Below are positions 1 to 11,100 of a stretch of DNA of 64,000 bases, one piece after another. This stretch comes from Chionoecetes opilio. Lineage: Eukaryota > Arthropoda > Malacostraca > Decapoda > Majidae. The notes under the pieces are model-generated. The model worked only from the letters and a program-made list of their open reading frames with translations, had not been told where the DNA came from and ran no database searches. The number at the start of each line of letters is the position of its first letter. Position 1 is the stretch's first letter. The stretch is taken from positions 81,616 to 145,615 of the forward strand of contig JACEEZ010005948.1 of the NCBI GenBank assembly GCA_016584305.1. The letters are read 5' to 3'. The position numbers and the translations under genes are program-made.

Positions 1-102
1 GTGCTTGTGTACTAGGCCCATGTTAGTTATGCATGATTGTACATCACCTCAAGCTCATGAAAACCCTTAAATTGCCTTTGTTCTATCTGATTAATTGCAA
101 AG

Positions 103-253
103 TTCCTTGGTTAATAGAAGTGATCTGGCCAGGTTAAGGAAGTCGGGTGTGGTTGTACGAGTGGAGTGTTTGGCAGAACAGCAACAAGGTGGTCAACAGC
201 GTTCCTTGGGCTACATACTGCTGCCACTGCCCTCTCTTGACCCAGATATTAAG
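103..253 (+). CDS. Cep120: CEP120 exon (C2A domain, first exon visible)
   Basis: This is an internal exon of a centrosomal protein of 120 kDa, needed for centriole elongation and ciliogenesis. The acceptor AG is at 101-102 and the donor gtgagt at 254. The exon opens with one base completing a codon from an upstream exon outside the window. Residues such as VVVRVECLAEQQQ and RSLGYILLPLPSLD match the strand-forming part of the CEP120 N-terminal C2 domain, where the human protein has an IGYIVLDLRTAQ-like stretch. An in-frame TTG at 95 is not a start: it lies in the intron. Identification rests on the whole exon series rather than this exon alone. Confidence 0.85.
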
Positions 254-528
254 GTGAGTCATCATTGTGTATTAACATACCAGCAATAATTCTTTGGTTA
301 CATATTTTAGCAGTAGCCCTTGCTGTAGTCTCAATAATATTTCTTCCTGCAAGTGATCAGTTGCTGCTGTTGTACTTATGATATTTTTCTTATGGGTGAT
401 ACTTGGAGGAAAGTCAACTGCAGTGACCTCCTAGCTAATATAATGGAAAGAATACATATCAGGTAAACCCACATCACAGGTCACTTGTTTGTAGCAATGT
501 GTAATTGATGGATGTATCTACTCCACAG

Positions 529-633
529 ATGAAAGCTCAGTGGCACAGTCTTGCGAATGGACCCCATACCAGAAGCAGAACCTTCGCAAGTCTTTTGATT
601 AGCTTGAACCTGAAACATGCAGCAGGTGACGAG
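529..633 (+). CDS. Cep120: CEP120 exon (end of C2A)
   Basis: The acceptor cacag ends at 528 and the donor is gtaaaa at 634. The exon is 105 nt, phase 0 at both ends. It encodes 35 residues; KAQWHSLANG aligns with the KWYQLLSN position of human CEP120, and LLISLNLKHAAGDE supplies the last C2A strand. The donor is weaker than its neighbours. Confidence 0.83.
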
Positions 634-776
634 GTAAAATGCAGTGAGGTTGAATATTATTTCAAATAGATTTGTCATGCATAATGAATGTCAGTCATAT
701 CAGATTCATTCACAGATATTAGGTCATTTGAAGTTTACATGCAGCACAACATACTAAACAATGTTTTGTGTTACAG

Positions 777-1574
777 GTGGTGGATGATTTCTTAAGACAA
801 AGGGCCAATCAGAAACATGCGATGGAAATTGATCCTGACGTCGCTTCTTCACCCAAAGAATCAAAATTGCAATTCATGAAAGCTGCTAATGCTGCTCAGG
901 AATTTGATATGTCTTCAAAGCACAGAAGGAGAGCTGGGGATAAGAGTGGCAATGTTGCTTCCCATAAGAGACTATCTCTCTCCTCAAAAGAAAGTGATGA
1001 CATACAGGTAGTTGAGAAATCTAACCGTGAAAGAAATTATGCACCTTTCTCTCGAAAGGAAAAGAATGAAATGGACATAATGCAGAAGTCAAACTATGAG
1101 AAACACAATACAGTGATCATTGAGGATGATCAAGAAAACAATGAATGGAGATTTAGCAGACACAAAACGCAGATAGAATGTGCTCAGCCCACTGCCAAGT
1201 CCTTTGACTCAACTCATGGTTTGCAGGAACTCACTAATTCCTTGCATGGAAATTCTCTCTCTGGATCTAACTTGATGAAAGGTACACGACCTATTCAGAG
1301 TAGGAAGAGCCAACAGCAGTCAGCTTCAATGAGCTCCTCGTCTATTAAAGAGAATGGTCACAGGACAGACCCACAACCCTCTACCAGAAAGATTAACGAC
1401 ATAGTGGCCCTCCCCAGCACCTCAGGAGCAGCAGCGGCGGCACCAGACAAGCTCCGTGCCATCCCACTTCTCAATGCCCAAGGCTCTTATTTCCAGATTG
1501 GTCAAGCAGGGGAACCAGGTGAACAGATGTTTGAATATTCAGTCACTATTGTATTTGCAAAATTCCTAGACCAG
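777..1574 (+). CDS. Cep120: CEP120 exon (Ser-rich linker and start of C2B)
   Basis: The acceptor ttacag ends at 776 and the donor is gtgagt at 1575. It is 798 nt, phase 0/0. The first ~215 codons are a low-complexity, Ser/Lys/Asn-rich linker. The last ~50 (KLRAIPLLNAQGSYFQIG then EYSVTIVFAKFLDQ) match the start of the second C2 domain of CEP120 (human: GGYHQIG and FIMSVTIAFATQLEQ). The linker is much longer than in the human protein, where C2A and C2B are close together. Confidence 0.88.
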
Positions 1575-1751
1575 GTGAGTTTTGTTTTGAAGGTTTTGTT
1601 TTGTTCATGCTAATATCATAGTTGAAACTATAGCTCAAGTTCTATCATGTTATAAAAGAAGTTCAAAATCTTCCTTTGAACTTGAGTGTGTAAGTATGTG
1701 GTTTGTAGCAAGTATTGTATCAATGTTCTAAGTATTGAACATATTTTGCAG

Positions 1752-2465
1752 CTGGTGCCTCCAGACATGGAAATTGGAGAAGCCAACAACACAATGTTCT
1801 GCTACTCTCTGCTGAGCCACTTTGTGTATGGAGAGCCCATTAAGGATTTGGCACATCCAGATTTTCAGGCAGAAAATGCAATGGGTAGAATATGTTCCAC
1901 TGTTAATAATCTAAGTGAGTATTTTATGCAGCATCCAGACCTGCCTATCAATCTCACAGTAGGAGGTGTATGCATTGCCACTGGAACTGTGAGACTTGCA
2001 CCATTTGCAAGCAGTATCCTGACAGGGGGCTTGCCTGTGCAAGTTGAGGGTAGCTATCCTTTAGTACCTAACTTGTTTAGTCCATTGGGATGGAAACCCT
2101 TAGGAGAGCCTGTTGTTGGCATCATTGTCACCTTGTCAGCTTTAGAAGAACAAGAGCGCTCTGTACTGCCCTTCTCTGCTGGAGTGAGGGATGTCATGAG
2201 CAGTGACCGAGGCTTTCACCCTGTGATGGACTATTCCTCAGGATCCTCTACCAGAACCCTTTCAGACTCCCAAGGTTCTGTTATAGACTTAGATGAGCAG
2301 AATGATAGCCTAAGTCAACCCAGGAACCATGGGACTGTAGCCAGACTCGGCTATAAGCGTAAATCAAAGCATAAAACGCGACTACAGAAAGAAAAGCAAT
2401 TACAAATGGCAGCACTTGAAGTGGAGAAATGGAAGGAAAGTGAACAGGAGTCTTACTGGAAGCAG
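1752..2465 (+). CDS. Cep120: CEP120 exon (C2B / DUF3668 core and start of coiled coil)
   Basis: The acceptor tttgcag ends at 1751 and the donor is gtaggc at 2466. It is 714 nt, phase 0/0. The first ~130 residues are the best match in the window to CEP120 (DUF3668 family): FCYSLLSHFVYGEPIKDL corresponds to human FYYSLLGNDVTNEPFNDL, and LPVQVEGSYPL to the HPVTVEGAFTL strand. A ~70-residue linker follows, then AALEVEKWKESEQESYWKQ, equivalent to the human AALELEMWKEMQEDIFENQ start of the coiled coil. The third C2 domain that sits between these points in human CEP120 is not present in this continuous exon. Confidence 0.93.
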
Positions 2466-2565
2466 GTAGGCAACATGATTGCATGGACTTTACATGTGCT
2501 GTGAGCTTCTGACGTAGCCACACCGAACAGTGGTGTGATGTATTGCTATTGTTTTTGTGTTGCAG

Positions 2566-2748
2566 TGGAGTGTGCGGGAGGCAGAGCTACAACAGCATTT
2601 GGCACAAGAGTGGGAGTCACACATGAGCTCCATGGAGAATCAGCTACAGCAGCGCCTGGAGCATTGCCACACCTTGCACAAGCGCCTCACAGATGGTCTT
2701 CATGCCCTGGAAAGCCGGGAGAGGACTGTCAATCTGAAGGAGGAGCAT
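2566..2748 (+). CDS. Cep120: CEP120 exon (coiled coil)
   Basis: The acceptor gttgcag ends at 2565 and the donor is gtaagt at 2749. It is 183 nt, phase 0/0. Its 61 residues are heptad-rich (ELQQHLAQEWESHMSSMEN, then LHALESRERTVNLKEEH) and line up with the human CEP120 coiled coil (QKELAHMQALAEEW, then LIDLEKREQQL). The following intron runs 15.3 kb to 18034. Confidence 0.87.
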
Positions 2749-2839
2749 GTAAGTTTGTACAACAAATTATCTTACTTTGACTGAATTGATTTCAAACCTT
2801 CTTGATATTTACTAGCTAGACGAGCGTTATTGTTCTATT

Positions 2840-2903
2840 GGACAGGAACTACCTCGTGTAGGTCTCGTGGCCTCTTGTAGCTTACTTATTTTCTAATGTT
2901 CTT
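2840..2903 (+). mobile_element. LINE-b 3' end fragment
   Basis: About 64 bases match the 3' end of the LINE at 61183-62010: the AGGAACTACC...GTGTAGG..CTCG block followed by a TTATTTTCT.ATGTTCTT end. It has the same orientation as CEP120 and no coding capacity. It lies just inside the 15-kb intron. Confidence 0.7.
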
Positions 2904-3625
2904 CTGTTATTCACTGATTTCTGAAAGGGAGCCACTTTGGTAAAACACATTAACTGAGAGAGCCGCACCTACCGCAAGTTAGCGTAATTCAACTAAATCA
3001 AACTGGGCTAATGATGCAATATAGTAATCGATAAGAATAGTACATGGTAATATCATCATAATTAAGATATATCATATTGTCATTAGTAATCAACCTTAAC
3101 CACTCCGAGGCGGGCATCCGGTACGCGTCATTAACCTCCAGACGGCTACTTTTTAGCCATAAAAGAATTTCTAAAAATTGTAAATCCAATCTGAAGATAT
3201 GGGTAAGTTCAGAGTCGGGCACCACAAATGAAAATGCACTTCCGCATACTCTAATCCCTACTTTCCGAAACTGCAAGTCCGCAAATTTCTTTTCAAAGTT
3301 TGTATATCCGCAACCGCAAGTCCGCACATCCGCAAACCAATCCGTGATATTTTCCCTACATAAAATGCAAAAATATAGGTAAAGCACTTTGTAGTTGTAA
3401 ATTTATAAATTTTCTACTAAATCACTTATGTCAATTGATATATATTAGTAATTTTCATACTTACCCCTCAGCGCCCCACAGATGTTATAGTTCACATCTC
3501 ACCTCCCCCTCATTGTGACTCCTTACTCAATTGATCAACTTAAGTGCAAACTAAAGGGTAATAATTAATATATATATACACTACACTCCAAATTATATTT
3601 CATTGATATGATATCAGGCTCTTAA

Positions 3626-4228
3626 CCCGTGGGCTGCGGCATGCCTTCCGGAAGGCTCTCCTGAGTGACTGCGGCATGCCTTCCGGAAGCGCGATTTTCA
3701 AGCACATACAAAAACTGTGCCAACATTCGTAGAAGTCCACAAACTGTGTCACATGTAGGCCGAGATTTCAGCTCTCGATACCACACACCACCATCTGCCT
3801 AACTATGCTGTATGCTTTTACTTTTCATTTACTTTGTTATTTACTCTATGTACGCCTTATTTTGTGGTGTATATTCCTCTCAAGAGCCTTCTGATACAAG
3901 TTTATACATATAAAGAGCCATCAGAGTGCTTTAAAAGCGAAATATGAAGCGCTTTGTATTAGCAATTACCCCATACTCCCTCCACCATCCCACCTCAGTA
4001 CAGACACTCGCAAGCGGTTTGGTGCCATTCGCGCCAGATATTTCAGCTCGCGACCACAATCACACCACAACCCCATACGTTTGGGTTAAAAATAGATATA
4101 TTGCCGGATGCGAATTTTTACTACCTTAACGTTGATGTGATTTTCATCCAATTCTGTAATGGTCACTGTTTCGCTCACTTTGCCGCACTGGGGGCCCGGG
4201 AAAATTCAAAGCTCACGCAGTCCCCGGG
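3626..4228. mobile_element. piggyBac-like MITE with TTAA target duplication
   Basis: TTAA occurs at 3622-3625 and 4229-4232, directly outside inverted ends that start CCCGTGGGCTGCGGCATG on the left and CCCGGGGACTGCGTGAG on the right. A CCC start next to TTAA is the piggyBac hallmark. Just inside the left end the word CTGCGGCATGCCTTCCGGAA occurs twice (3645 and 3670). No transposase is encoded (603 bp). Confidence 0.7.
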
Positions 4229-4251
4229 TTAACCTCAGGCTTCTCATTCAG

Positions 4252-4412
4252 AGTCCTCTGGTGACAATTCCATCTTGAGCAGGTCCATGTTCCCCTTCAT
4301 GAAGACCAATCTCTCAAAATGATCGGAGGTCAGACTCGCTCTTTTGGCCTTCACGACGTCCGACCCTTGGCAGAACAGTCTCTCCACGGATGCAGAGCTG
4401 GAAATCGCCGTG
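4252..4412 (-). pseudogene. hAT transposase C-terminal dimerisation fragment
   Basis: Read on the minus strand this encodes SSASVERLFCQGSDVVKAKR, then LTSDHFERLVFMKGNMDL. That is the hAT C-terminal dimerisation signature (hAT consensus S-V-E-R-x-F-S ... R-x-x-L ... L-x-K-x-N). Upstream sequence on the same strand is broken by stops and shifts, so the gene is dead. Confidence 0.7.
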
Positions 4413-5590
4413 TTGTACTTAAGTCTTCATTGTTTTCTTTTCTTCACCATGGTTTCAGGACCTTCGCGCTTGAGGGCATTCAGGAAAACTCTTGTGAAAT
4501 ATTCAATGTTCTCCTGGCGTCTACTAGATATCCGATTTGAGTGTATATGGTGGTTTCTATGGTGATTATGGTGTGGTCTGTTAATAAACACATCATTCAG
4601 GCGGCACTGGAAAGGGCGGGTAACATGGCCTGCTCCAGCAGTTTGTTCTTCTGTTTCTCTGAGCACCAACTCTCAAGCTCTTTCCCCATCTTGTTGGAGA
4701 GGCGGGTAGAGTTGGTGCCAAGGATAATTTACAGATATACTCTATATATTATCCTTGGTTGGTGCCCTCTCTAGCTGTGGGTCCTGGAGTCCCACTAACC
4801 CTGGACGGTGCACGTACTATGTGCACCACCCGCTCGCACAGGAATCGTGTTCAAACTCGCCACAGCCACTTGTGATTTGCGGACACATTTGCACATCTTT
4901 TTACTGTTCTGCACATCTGCAAACGAATTCGGACTTCCGCACTTGCGGAAGTTGCGTCTTGCGGAAGTATTTGTGGAAGTGCCCACCTCTGGTTAGGTTT
5001 GATGGAGATAGCAAACAAAAACATGGACTTACAATTTTACAGACACGCTCGGGCAAGGGAGGAGGGGATGAGTGTGCGGGTTGGATGAGGACCTGGCGGT
5101 GGTGGCGACAGGGCAGATAAGTAGACTCAAGTAAAGGGAAGCTGTGGATGGCACGGTGTTCCCACTACTTTGAGAGCCACACAGACATCAGTCTTACACT
5201 GTTCTAGATTTGTCATGTGTGTCAGGGTTGGGCAATAGAGCGGAAATAGAAGGGTTAACAAACATTATTTTACCAGTGCAAAGGTTTATTTAACACATGG
5301 TGGTGTGTCTAACAGAAACTAAATGTAGAATATGATCAAGTGATGATACGCAATAAATACAACCTGTGGAGAAGGGACAGAAGTGGTAGAAGAGGTGGTA
5401 GAATTATGATACTGACAAAATTAGTGGTGAAAGTAAGAAAAGTTTAGTATGGAGAAGGAAGAGCTGAACTAGTGAGTGTACAAATAGAAGTCAGAAATAG
5501 AGAAACACAGACTACAGTGGCAACCAATGTACCACCCAGAACAAATACTTGGAGTAAGGAAGAACATGAAAAAATATTAGAGGACACCTT

Positions 5591-5893
5591 AAGAACATAA
5601 GAAAATAAGGAAGCTACAAGAGGCTGCGAGGCCTACACGTGGTAGTTCCTGTCACCTAACACTACCTACATCCACCTTTCATCCCCATCCATGAACCTAT
5701 CCAGCTCCTCTTTAAAGCTCCCTAATGACTCCGTACTAACTACCTGTCTACTGAGACCATTCCATTCATTCACCACCCTATTTGTGAACCAGTTTTTCCC
5801 TATTTCCATTCTAAATCTACGCTTTTCCAGCTTGAATCTGTTACTTTTTGTTCTACCCTGGTTAAAAGCCGTAAGAAGTACTTGCCGTAAGAA
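5591..5893 (-). mobile_element. LINE-b 3' fragment inserted in LINE-a
   Basis: A reverse-strand, 5'-truncated copy of the LINE at 61183-62010. Its left edge AAGAACATAAGAAAATAAGG is the complement of that element's 3' end. ACCTT is repeated on both sides (5586-5590 and 5894-5898). Removing the insert restores the LINE-a reading ...LEDTLKYLNKII. Confidence 0.8.
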
Positions 5894-6054
5894 ACCTTGA
5901 AGTACTTAAACAAAATAATCAAGAGTAGTAAGAAGATACTGCTGGTTGGAAATTTTAACTGCAAGGAAGTAAAATGGAAGACATTTGAAGGAGGAAATGA
6001 AATGCTTTGGGGATAGATTGTTGAAGCTGACAATAGAAAACACAATGACTGAAT

Positions 6055-8537
6055 CAATCAATCAATCATTTGGGGCATACCCCGGGGGGCGCGTCGCCTC
6101 GCCCACCCTACGACGCCACTGCTGGGGGTCACCACGCGCGAGTTCCCATGCAGGCTCCTTTCCCATACCAAGCAGCTCTCGACAAGAAACATCAACTTGC
6201 CCCAGCCATGAGCCTTGTGGGCGCCCCCTTGGCCTCCTCCATGCCGGATTGTCTCTTACAGATACAACCCGATGAGAAGGATCGGTTTCAGGGTAGCGTG
6301 CCACATGCCCATATAGCCGAAGTTGGCGCTGACGGACTATGCAGGTAATAGGCCTCGATTCAGTCTCACGGTGCAATCGCTGATTTGACACATAATCATC
6401 CCAGCGATACCCATGATTCTGCGAAGACACTTATTACCAAAGGCATTGATTCGTCTCTTCAAGTCACTATTTAGTGTCCATGTCTCACAACCATAGAGTA
6501 AGACAGGGATCACAAGCGATTTGAAGATCCGGATCGTTGTCCTTCTGCACAGGTACCGACAACGCCAAATACTCCCGCTGAGCGAGTCCATAACACCGTG
6601 GGCTATGCCAATCCGCCGTAAGACTTCTTGACGTGACCCGCCGTCATTATGGACTGCGCTACCAAGGTATGTAAAACTTTCCAAGATCTCAATGTCCTCG
6701 CCACACGCATGAACAGACTGTACTGCTTCATCTAGTAAGTCTCCAAACACCTGGACCTTGGTCTTGAGCCAGGAGACCTCAAGTCCCAAAGGCTTTGCCT
6801 CCTCGTGCAGCGCCTCGAGAGCCATCACCAGGACCTCCAGCGACTCAGCAAAGATTACTGCATCATCGGCAAAAACAAGATCAGTGATCTTGGTGTTGCC
6901 GACAGATGCTCCAGAATCACTTTGATCTACAACCTTGTCCAATACCCAGTCCATACAAGCGTTGAAAAGTGATGGGGCAAGGACGCACCCTTGCCTCACT
7001 CCTGTATTCACAGGAAAGAAGCCGGATACACCTGCCCCACACTTCACAGCACTCTCAGTCCCAGAATACAGACCAGTTATCAAACCAATAGTCCCTGCAG
7101 GAATCCCTCGAAGTCGCAGAAGATCCCAGAGTGACTCACGATGCACTGAGTCAAACGCCTTCTTGAGATCAACATAGGCTGCAAGCATCCCCTGTCGAAA
7201 CTCACGTCGGCGTTCCACCAGGACACGAAGCGCTAGGATACGGTCCGCTGTTGACTTACCAGGCGTGAACCCAGACTGCTGAGGTCTCTGATGCTTCACC
7301 AGATGGCTGCGAATCCGTGTCAGCAATAGAGGGGCAAGCACCTTGCCTGGTACGCTGAGCAATGTAATACCGCGGTAATTGTTGCAGTCCTGATGGTCCC
7401 CTTTCCCTTTCCAGATAGGGACGACCAGCCCCCTTTTCCAGTCAGGAGGAATGGTACCTGATTGCCACACAGCAGTCAGGACAGCATGCAACCCGTGGAT
7501 CATGGCCTCACCCCCAGCTTTGGGGAGCTCTGCACTGATATTACAAACACCAGCTGCCTTTCCACCCCTCAACTTTGCTACAGCCTCTCTGACTTCGTCA
7601 AGAGAGGGTGCGCTTTCGTCAATGGGAGGATCGGCATCCACTGCCTGTAACCCAGTGGTGTGAAGCTGCTCAGTTGGAGGGTCCACCGTGAACAACTGCC
7701 CAAAGTACTCAGCCCAACGAGCCATCTGCCCATCCATGTCCGACACGAGGCGCCCATCTGCTGTTCGAATAGCACTCGCCCAAGAAGGAGACTTGGAACG
7801 GAGCTTCTTCAGGGCTCGGTAGGCGGGTCGGAGGTCATTAGCGTTCAAATGACCCTCGACATCCTCAGCGAGACTCCTGACATACCTCTCCTTGTCTCTC
7901 CCCAGGAGGGTTCTAGTCCGGCGTGACAGAGCCCTGTGCTGGTCCCAGTTCCCAGCCAGCCTGGCAGCGCGATTCTCCTCGATTTTCTCCAGCGTCTCCG
8001 TCGAGACAAAACCACGCCTTGACCTCGGGCGCTCCCCAATACACTCCTTGGCAGCCTGTAGAGTTTCACGTTTGAAGGTATCCCACAGTTCTACAGGGTC
8101 CCCGAGAGCACCGAGCACATCAAATCGATTCGAGACTGCCACCGCATACTCATGAGCACATGTCAAGTCCTTCAGTTTCTCAAGATGAAACACAGTATGG
8201 TTACCTCTTGAGATTCTTCTGGACTTGACATGAAGCTTAAGTGTAGCAACAACAAGTCTGTGATCTGTTCCAAAGAACTCAGCACTCCGGTAAACCCTGC
8301 AGTTCTGGAGGATCCTCCAACGAGTGCTAACGAGGATGTGGTCGATCTCCTTAGCTACCCCTCCGGCATTACTATACCATGTCCAGCGGTGCAGCTCTGG
8401 TCTCTGATACCAAGAACCTGCAATTCTCAACCTTCTGGACCTTGCAAAGTTCAGAAGCAGAGAACTGTTGGTGTTTCTGGTACCGGAGCCATGGGGACCA
8501 ACACATAACTCGTAGCCATGTAATGTAGCCAAGTCGT
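6055..8537 (-). mobile_element. RTE-like LINE, 5'-truncated, with 11-bp TSD
   Basis: A minus-strand non-LTR retrotransposon. The frame from 8537 to 6337 encodes the endonuclease C-terminus (EIDHILVS; GTDHRLVV) and a full reverse transcriptase: NNYRGITLLSVPGKV, QQSGFTPGKSTADRI, YVDLKKAFDSVH (motif A), TGVRQGCVLAP (motif B), LVFADDAVIFAE (motif C, FADD). One frameshift near 6410 separates the C-terminal part (RQLRLYGHVARYPETDPSH, stop near 6062). The 3' tail is a short (TGAT/ATTG)n repeat, as in RTE-type LINEs. AATGACTGAAT flanks it at 6044-6054 and 8538-8548. The open frame continues past 8537 into LINE-a only by chance. Confidence 0.9.
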
Positions 8538-9179
8538 AATGACTGAATGGGTGACAGAAAACACAAGATACAATAAAGGGGAGATGATGAACCAGCAAGA
8601 CTTGACCTAGTGTTAACAAAAGGTATAGACCTAGCAAATGAGATAAATTATAGGTGCCCAATCGGAAAGAGTGACCATATAATTTTAGAAATGGAGACAG
8701 AAAAGGACATAAGGTAGGAAGATGAATCATACAAAAGGAGCAGAAGAGACTTTGGGAAAACTAACATGGAAGAACCAAAAAAAATCTTTGAAGAAATTGA
8801 CTGGGAAGAAATGAAAGGAGTGACCGATGTGCAGGTGAAATATGACATTTTTCTGGGCATATATGAGAAAGGAGTTGAAAAACATGTTCCATTATATACA
8901 CCAAAAGACAAAGGAAAGCAAGAAAGGTTTAATGGAAGATGTGAGAGGGCAAAGAGAATAAGGGATGAGGCAAATAAATAAAGAAGACTATAAATTAGTA
9001 AGAAATGAATATGTGTGACTAAGGAGAGAGGAAGAGAAGAGTTATGAGAATGATATACAGTACCCTCCTGAGTTTCGCGCTTGCTTTCTTCCGAAGGCAT
9101 AGCACTAAACTCGAGGATCGCGAAACTCAGGGTATTGAAAACACTGAAAAAATGCTTATTTATTCCGTTGCGAGGTGTA

Positions 9180-9815
9180 CCGTATTATATGGCTTATAAG
9201 GCACACTTTTTCCCCCAAAAAATATCCTGAAAAATACTCATGTGTCTTCCAAGACGAATGTGTTAGTACTTTCTCAGTACTCCGTACCTCAGTACTTACC
9301 TGTTACAAGTATTTCAAATACCATAAGACATTCAAACCAACTAATCTGTCCTCACGCTGTGATGTTTACGTTCTGCCTCTGAGGCTTGGCAGATTGTCGC
9401 CAACACATCTCAATGTCCCGAGTTCGAATCCTGTCGGGGCAACTCTTTGGGTACTCCGTAGTGTAGGGGTAGCACGCTCGGCTCACAACCGAGAAGTCCC
9501 GGGCGGAGTGGATATAGATGGGCTGTTTCCTATAAAAAAACCGAGCCCCTGTCCACCCAGCAGTGAATGGGCCCCGGTAGTTAGCCGGGGGTTTGTGACC
9601 CGCCTCCCGGAGTGGTGGCTTCGGCCAACACTAGAGGAGAGGAGAGGACCTACAAAGCGATACTAAGCGGTAGAGGTCACAAGAAGAAGAAGAAGCCTAC
9701 CTACTACTGCCTACTGGTAGAAAATCTGTTTTTTCTCTTTTTTCCTAGAAATTTCTTTCGAAAGTCATGGTGCGTCTTCCAAGATGCAGCGTCTTATAAG
9801 CCGTAAGATAAGGCT
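9180..9815. mobile_element. TA-MITE, 'TTATAAGACGC' family, copy 1 (nested)
   Basis: The left end is CCGTATTATATGGCTTATAA and the right end ...GCGTCTTATAAGCCGTAAGA. Better copies at 15256-15795 and 37792-38539 define the TIR as CCGTATTTTACGGCTTATAA. TA lies at the left. Subterminal GTCTTCCAAGA(C/T)G words are shared between copies. Confidence 0.7.
9360..9670 (+). mobile_element. tRNA-derived SINE sequence (tRNA-Val type, with a second tRNA-like 3' half)
   Basis: A tRNA-like block at about 9451-9515 (TAGTGTAGGGGTAGC A-box, GGCTCACAACC anticodon arm) is followed by a SINE body (CCCCTGTCCACCCAGCAGTG ... GGTGGCTTCGGCCAACACTA) shared with the copy at 48958-49187. Immediately upstream, CCCGAGTTCGAATCCTGTCG is another tRNA 3'-half (B-box), so the unit may be dimeric. 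The second B-box is deleted, so it is not a functional tRNA. Confidence 0.65.
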
Positions 9816-10082
9816 ATTAGAGGTATTCGAGAGGCAGGTCTGGTAACCTGGTCTAAGGCAGCGCGTGTGACGCCAATGGTATGAAGACGTGTCCCGTATG
9901 TGTACGAAGCAGCGCGAAAGTTGGGATGGTAAGAATTTAGGACTCAGCGCAAAACTCAAGGATCGTGAAACTCGGGAGGGTACTGTAGTTAAAAAGTGTG
10001 AGGAAGAACCCAAACTGTTTTACAGGTTTATCAATAGAAGAATCAAGCATAAGAACAGTAGAGAGACTGAAAGAAGGAAATA

Positions 10083-10270
10083 CACTCAAACCTTGGGTTT
10101 CGAACGTCTCCCTTTTCGAACAAATCGGTTCACGAACAAAATTTCAAACTCATAATTGCACCGGTTTCCGTACGATATCTCGGTTGCTGAACAAGCTACT
10201 CGGCAACTGTGCGCATCAGTCACGCCGCGTCCCTCACTTAGTAAACATCCGCTACGAACTGGTGAATATA
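10083..10270. mobile_element. left end of a TA-MITE, 'TTCGAAC' family
   Basis: A TA at 10081-10082 is followed by CACTCAAACCTTGGGTTTCG. The word (T)TCGAAC/ACGAAC recurs three times in the first 60 bases. The matching right end was not found. Confidence 0.4.
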
Positions 10271-10382
10271 GAAAATTTGTAAATCATGCAAATATCAATA
10301 AACATAAGATAAATCATGTAAATAAATAAATCTACAGTAAAAATACACAATACAGTACTGTACAGGAGTAGTGTACAGTACT

Positions 10383-11100
10383 ATCAGTCCTATGTCTGGC
10401 AGCGACAGCCGGCAGCAGTATCATGATGGCGGAGATTTCCTCCTCCTTCTTGGTGTTGTCTGTAGGGCTGCGAGGACCCCTTGAGGAGCCCTATGATCCC
10501 TGGTGATATCCTATGATGCTATCACAAGCGTGGTAGCTGACCTGTTTTCTTCAGGAAGGCACAGGTGAGGCGGATGACAGCGTGTTGTCCTGAGAGGTAG
10601 GCAGGGTGCCAAGTAGGGCAGGTCGTTTGCCAGCATGGTGGGCAGGGTTTTACGTCTTATTACTAGTTATTATACATCTTGGTGATTATGGTGAAATGTT
10701 ATATACACCAGTCATTATTTAGGTCAGTGTAGTACCGTGTGTCACCTTAAATAAGGGTTATTTAAAGGTGTTGAGATGGCAGGATAGCCAGTGACGGGGA
10801 AACATTCTTGCCACGGCCACCCCGTAACACTAACGGAAAAAGTGTCCGTGTGACATGACCTTTAAAGGCCGTGTCAAACCTCTTGTTGACTTGTGATTGG
10901 TCGAGAAGTTTTAGAAACAGTTTGTCATTGGCTGGTGACTGATGACAAGTTTGGAGACGTCATTACTTGTCTAAGCCAGTCAGGGCCTTCCTAACTGTTA
11001 ACTACCTAAAGAGGGAGGCTTGCTGGATATGGTAGTAAGGGCAGGTAGTATCTAGGCGGTGGGAGAGCGGGTGGTAGCTGGGGATACGACCTCCGTTGCT
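10383..11100 (-). mobile_element. 3' part of a Jockey-like LINE (C-terminal tail), non-coding remnant
   Basis: The block 10462-10600 (GGGCTGCGAGGACCCCTT, then CACAGGTGAGGCGGATGACA) recurs at 17184, 42735 and 43128. On the minus strand it reads like the end of a LINE ORF2 (VIRLTCAFL..). Sequence at 10715-10800 also recurs at 42993 and, inverted, at 63090-63190. Several stops are present. Confidence 0.5.

Larger units (their letters stand above)
3080..4991 (-). mobile_element. degraded hAT transposon (interrupted by a piggyBac-like MITE)
   Basis: The right edge ends AGTGCCCACCTCTG, whose complement CAGAGGTGGGCACT is a classic hAT terminus. Both end regions (3247-3340 and 4860-4985) are dense in CCGCAAG/CTTGCGG words, typical of hAT subterminal binding sites. 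A transposase C-terminus is recognisable inside. No matching 8-bp TSD was found on the left, so that boundary is approximate. Confidence 0.6.
9058..9985. mobile_element. TA-MITE, 'TTTCGCG' family, copy 1
   Basis: Ends are CAGTACCCTCCTGAGTTTCG and its inverted counterpart (...CTCGGGAGGGTACTG), with TA at 9056-9057 and 9986-9987. The word GAGTTTCGCG or its complement is repeated inside each end. It interrupts LINE-a. It carries a second MITE (9180-9815), which carries tRNA-derived SINE sequence. No transposase is encoded. Confidence 0.8.
5225..10080 (+). mobile_element. LINE-a (CR1/Jockey group), endonuclease part, multiply interrupted
   Basis: Host pieces at about 5225-5590, 5894-6054, 8549-9057 and 9988-10080 read through as one endonuclease/linker region once the inserts are set aside. 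Landmarks are CLTETK near 5305, YNLWRRDRSGRRGGR, ILLVGNFN (endonuclease motif; the usual D of GDFN is N), GKSDHIILEMET and EPKLFYRFINRRIK. Stops and frameshifts are present. The reverse transcriptase half probably resumes at 14085. Inserts: LINE-b (5591), RTE-like LINE (6055) and a TA-MITE (9058). Confidence 0.7.

Noticed and set aside
768..776. Apparent start codon of a gene at 768
   Set aside because: The GTG is part of the intron; the acceptor ttacag ends at 776 and the frame continues from the previous CEP120 exon.
8538..8730. N-terminal extension of the 797-residue reverse transcriptase frame
   Set aside because: It lies outside the TSD, in the host LINE-a read on the wrong strand; the frame is chimeric.
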